Assembly (NCBI GenBank): GCA_003250235.1
Contig: QKGY01000395.1
Span: 1-14,475, forward strand
Source: Desulfuromonadaceae bacterium
Lineage (GTDB): Bacteria > Desulfobacterota > Desulfuromonadia > Desulfuromonadales > SZUA-540
Direction of reading: 5' to 3'
Length of the DNA: 14,475 nucleotides
The number at the start of each line of letters is the position of its first letter. Within the stretch, counting starts at the first letter, position 1. Below are positions 11,870-14,475 of this stretch, one piece after another. The position numbers and the translations under genes were made by a program. Under the pieces are notes generated by a model. The model did not search any database. It was not told where the DNA came from and worked only from the letters and a program-made list of their open reading frames with translations.

Positions 11870-14475
11870 ATGGATCGTTCGGTCCTGATACGGCAGTTGG
11901 ATCAGGCGGCTGGCGACCGGTCGCAAACGGGGCTGCAGGACCTGGTGCGAGATCTCGGTTTTGCCGAGGTGAAAAAAAGTGCCACCAACCTCCAGCTTCT
12001 CCGTAACGTCCTTGGCGATTCGGCTCTGCTTGCCGATGTAATCGAGGATGCGCTGCAGAGCGCCGATCCGGATCAGAGTGTCAACGGCGCCGAGCGGCTG
12101 ACCAACACCCTTTCCTGGCATACCTTTAAAGAGGTTATGCAGCTCCCGCAGCGGCGGTTACAGGTGCTGACGGTCTTGGGTGCATCCGTGTTTCTTACCG
12201 GAATCCTCTGCCGCAAGGATGTTTATTTTATCGATCTGTTCGTTTCGGGGGATATGGATCTTCAGAAAAATGAAGAGGCCATGCTTGCCGAACTGAGGCA
12301 GCGCATTGCGGATGAGGCGTCTTATGCGGATCTGCAGGCTGGCTTACGCCAGTACAAAGCCCGGGAAATTCTGCGAATCGGCAGCCGCGACCTCTGCCGG
12401 TTGGCCGATCTGTCTGAAGTCACCGGAGAACTCTCCGCCCTGGCCTCATCCACCCTGCAACGGGCTTACGAGCTTTGCGACGTCCAGATGAGACGGGAAT
12501 ACGGAGCCCCTCTGCTCGATGCCCCCGAGGGAACCTGCCCTATCGAGGCGGAATTCACGATCTTGGGGATGGGAAAATTCGGCGGGAAGGAACTCAATTT
12601 TTCCTCGGACATCGACATCATTTATTTCTACTCCTCGGAACGCGGGCAATCGGCCGGGATCGATGACGGCCGGGGAGGCCGCAAGAACTGCATCCATCTG
12701 CATACCTACTTCTGCAAACTCGCCGAAGTGATCACAAAGGCCATCAGCCAGGTCACCGCCGACGGATTCGTCTTTCGGGTCGATCTGCGGCTGCGTCCGG
12801 AAGGCAACAGCGGCGAGATGGCCAACTCCCTGCGCAGCGCCGAGGTTTATTACGAGAGCTGGGGGCAAAGCTGGGAGCGAGCCGCCATGCTCAAGGCCCG
12901 TCCGGTCGCCGGCAGCCTGGCGCTGGGCGAACGGCTGTTGAACAACCTGGAGCCATTCATCTACCGTCGATATCTCGATTACGGCATGGTCGAGGACATC
13001 AAGACCATGAAGCAGAAGATCAACCAGAGCCTCACCCGGGAACGCGAAGGGGAATTGAACCTCAAGCTCGGGCGCGGAGGGATTCGGGAAATCGAGTTTT
13101 TCATCCAGGCCCTGCAGCTGATCTATGCCGGGAAAAATGTCCGCCTGCGGGAGAAAAACTCCCTGAAGGCCCTGAAGCTCCTGAATCAGGAAGGCCTTAT
13201 CAAGGAGACGGATCGGCAGATCCTGACCCAGGCCTACATTTTTCTTCGTACCGCCGAACACCGCATACAAGTCGTGCAGGAACGCCAGACCCACTCTCTG
13301 CCGACCATCCCGGGAGAGGTGAGGAGCCTGGCTCGGCGCTGTGGCTTTAACGATGCCCCGTCGTTCTCCCGCCAACTCGAAGCCCACCGTCAGGCGGTGG
13401 AAGCGATCTACCGCGACCTTTTTTATACCGCCGAGGAAGAAATCCGCGAAGAGGTGCGGCCGGAAATCACCTTCATGTTCGATCCGACAGCCGATGTCGA
13501 CTACGTCAAGGACATCCTCGAATCGAAAGGGTGTCGCAACCCCGACACCGCTTACGACATCCTGGTGATTTTACGGGACGGCCCCCCTCACTCTCACCTC
13601 ACCCAGCGGGCGAGGCGCCAGCTCGGTCGCATTGCGCCTCTTCTCATGCAGGAAGTGCTCGACTCGCCGGAACCGGATATGGCCCTGCTCAATCTAGAGC
13701 GCTTCCTCGGTGCCTTGCGGGCCCGAGGGACCTTTTTCGCGCTTCTGGCCGAGAACCGGGAAATCATCAAGGTGCTCATCTCCCTGTTCGGGACCAGCCA
13801 GTTCCTCTCCCGCATTTTCATCCAGCATCCGGAGATCCTCGACTCCCTGGTCTCCCGTTCCTATGCGGTGGCTTCCAAGTCCCGCCAGGCTATGGAGAAA
13901 GACCTGTCGGAGCTGATGAAGACGGCTTCCCATTACGAAGACAAGCTTGATGTGCTGAGACGTTTCCGCAACGAAGAGATGCTGCGCATCGCCCTGAACG
14001 ACATCTACGGGCATACGCCGCAGGGTGAAGGAACACTGCAGCTGTCGCAGCTGGCCGACACCTGCCTGCAGAAAGCCTACCGGATTGCCCGCGAGGAGCT
14101 GATCCCCCGTTTCGGCCTGCCCTTTTGCACCGATGAAAAGGGGGAGAAACACGAAGCGGCCTTCGCCATTGTCGGGATGGGAAAACTGGGAGGTTCGGAG
14201 CTGAACTATCACTCGGACCTCGATATCATCTTTATTTACGAGGGGGAGGGACAGACCTATCCGGTCGAGGGGACCGAGCCCGACCGCTTCAGGCAACAGG
14301 GGAATCCCGAGTATTTTTCCCGGCTGGCTCAGCGGATCATCTCGGTGTTGACCCTGATGACCCGCGAGGGATATGTCTATCAGATCGATACGCGGTTGAG
14401 ACCTTCGGGTAACCAGGGACCGCTGGTGACGAGTCTTTCCGCCTATGAACGCTATCACCAGTCCTCGGCCCAGGT
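11870..14475 (+). CDS. glnE: Bifunctional glutamine synthetase adenylyltransferase/adenylyl-removing enzyme (3' end cut)
   Basis: The frame is open from 11870 to the right edge, giving 868 codons of a protein usually about 950-1000 long. It has both nucleotidyltransferase domains: GMGKFGGKELNFSSDID (233-249, Asp247/Asp249), the deadenylating half, and GMGKLGGSELNYHSDLD (769-785, Asp783/Asp785), the adenylylating half. Between them are DLRLRPEGNSGEMANS and GRGGIREIEF (401-410), both typical. GlnE adds or removes AMP on a tyrosine of glutamine synthetase in response to PII protein and glutamine, tuning nitrogen assimilation. The ATG at 11870 has GAGGGG 8 bases upstream; a GTG at 11861 is in frame but too close to that site. 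It follows mtnA by 5 bases, suggesting translational coupling. The C-terminal roughly 100 residues are beyond the window. Confidence 0.96.
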   Translation, partial: MDRSVLIRQLDQAAGDRSQTGLQDLVRDLGFAEVKKSATNLQLLRNVLGDSALLADVIEDALQSADPDQSVNGAERLTNTLSWHTFKEVMQLPQRRLQVLTVLGASVFLTGILCRKDVYFIDLFVSGDMDLQKNEEAMLAELRQRIADEASYADLQAGLRQYKAREILRIGSRDLCRLADLSEVTGELSALASSTLQRAYELCDVQMRREYGAPLLDAPEGTCPIEAEFTILGMGKFGGKELNFSSDIDIIYFYSSERGQSAGIDDGRGGRKNCIHLHTYFCKLAEVITKAISQVTADGFVFRVDLRLRPEGNSGEMANSLRSAEVYYESWGQSWERAAMLKARPVAGSLALGERLLNNLEPFIYRRYLDYGMVEDIKTMKQKINQSLTREREGELNLKLGRGGIREIEFFIQALQLIYAGKNVRLREKNSLKALKLLNQEGLIKETDRQILTQAYIFLRTAEHRIQVVQERQTHSLPTIPGEVRSLARRCGFNDAPSFSRQLEAHRQAVEAIYRDLFYTAEEEIREEVRPEITFMFDPTADVDYVKDILESKGCRNPDTAYDILVILRDGPPHSHLTQRARRQLGRIAPLLMQEVLDSPEPDMALLNLERFLGALRARGTFFALLAENREIIKVLISLFGTSQFLSRIFIQHPEILDSLVSRSYAVASKSRQAMEKDLSELMKTASHYEDKLDVLRRFRNEEMLRIALNDIYGHTPQGEGTLQLSQLADTCLQKAYRIAREELIPRFGLPFCTDEKGEKHEAAFAIVGMGKLGGSELNYHSDLDIIFIYEGEGQTYPVEGTEPDRFRQQGNPEYFSRLAQRIISVLTLMTREGYVYQIDTRLRPSGNQGPLVTSLSAYERYHQSSAQ

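Noticed and set aside
12446..13387. Minus-strand open frames opposite glnE (also 13694-14458)
   Set aside because: The plus-strand frame carries all GlnE motifs continuously; these antisense frames have no start signals or recognisable domains.
13490..13620. Possible frameshift or insertion in the linker of glnE, because the sequence there is less familiar
   Set aside because: The frame continues without a stop and the motifs on both sides are in the same frame. The linker between the two GlnE halves is naturally variable.

Overview
This looks like a core chromosomal segment from a moderately GC-rich Gram-negative bacterium. My inference is a Desulfuromonadia relative (Geobacter/Desulfuromonas/Pelobacter type). 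The reasons are the serA-hisZ-purA run, GatCAB, a small monoheme cytochrome paired with a large outer-membrane barrel that resembles the DUF3373 family, a lone tatA, and a glycine-zipper OmpA-type lipoprotein. No transposase, integrase, CRISPR array, tRNA or rRNA was seen, and all protein-coding genes read as intact apart from the two cut by the window edges.

Layout. Positions 1-3022 (minus strand) hold a probable operon read serA -> hisZ -> purA: a D-3-phosphoglycerate-dehydrogenase-like protein with unusual active-site residues, the regulatory subunit of ATP phosphoribosyltransferase, and the first 20 codons of adenylosuccinate synthase. A strong candidate promoter with an overlapping inverted repeat precedes serA. 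A cold-shock protein gene (3246-3446, minus) follows, then an AT-richer divergent intergenic region of about 500 bases carrying a good promoter and a 12-bp palindrome. The plus-strand pair from 3954 to 6117 is a secreted monoheme c-type cytochrome and a 578-residue outer-membrane beta-barrel, with an internal hairpin between them and a strong terminator after them. tatA (6263-6457) follows with its own promoter and converges on an OmpA-family lipoprotein (6556-7206, minus) across a shared bidirectional terminator.

From 7422 onward everything is on the plus strand: gatC-gatA-gatB (tRNA-dependent amidotransferase), a hairpin, mtnA (methylthioribose-1-phosphate isomerase) and, 5 bases later, glnE (bifunctional glutamine synthetase adenylyltransferase/deadenylase), which runs off the end.

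How the genes work together. The left block joins serine (one-carbon supply), histidine and purine synthesis, which share ATP/AICAR/IMP chemistry. The right block joins glutamine use (GatCAB) and glutamine synthetase control (GlnE). The middle is envelope biology: periplasmic electron transfer, an outer-membrane channel, Tat export and a peptidoglycan-tethered lipoprotein. I saw no clearly new multi-gene system. The observations most worth following are the altered catalytic residues of the SerA-like enzyme and the cytochrome/barrel pair with its regulatory region.
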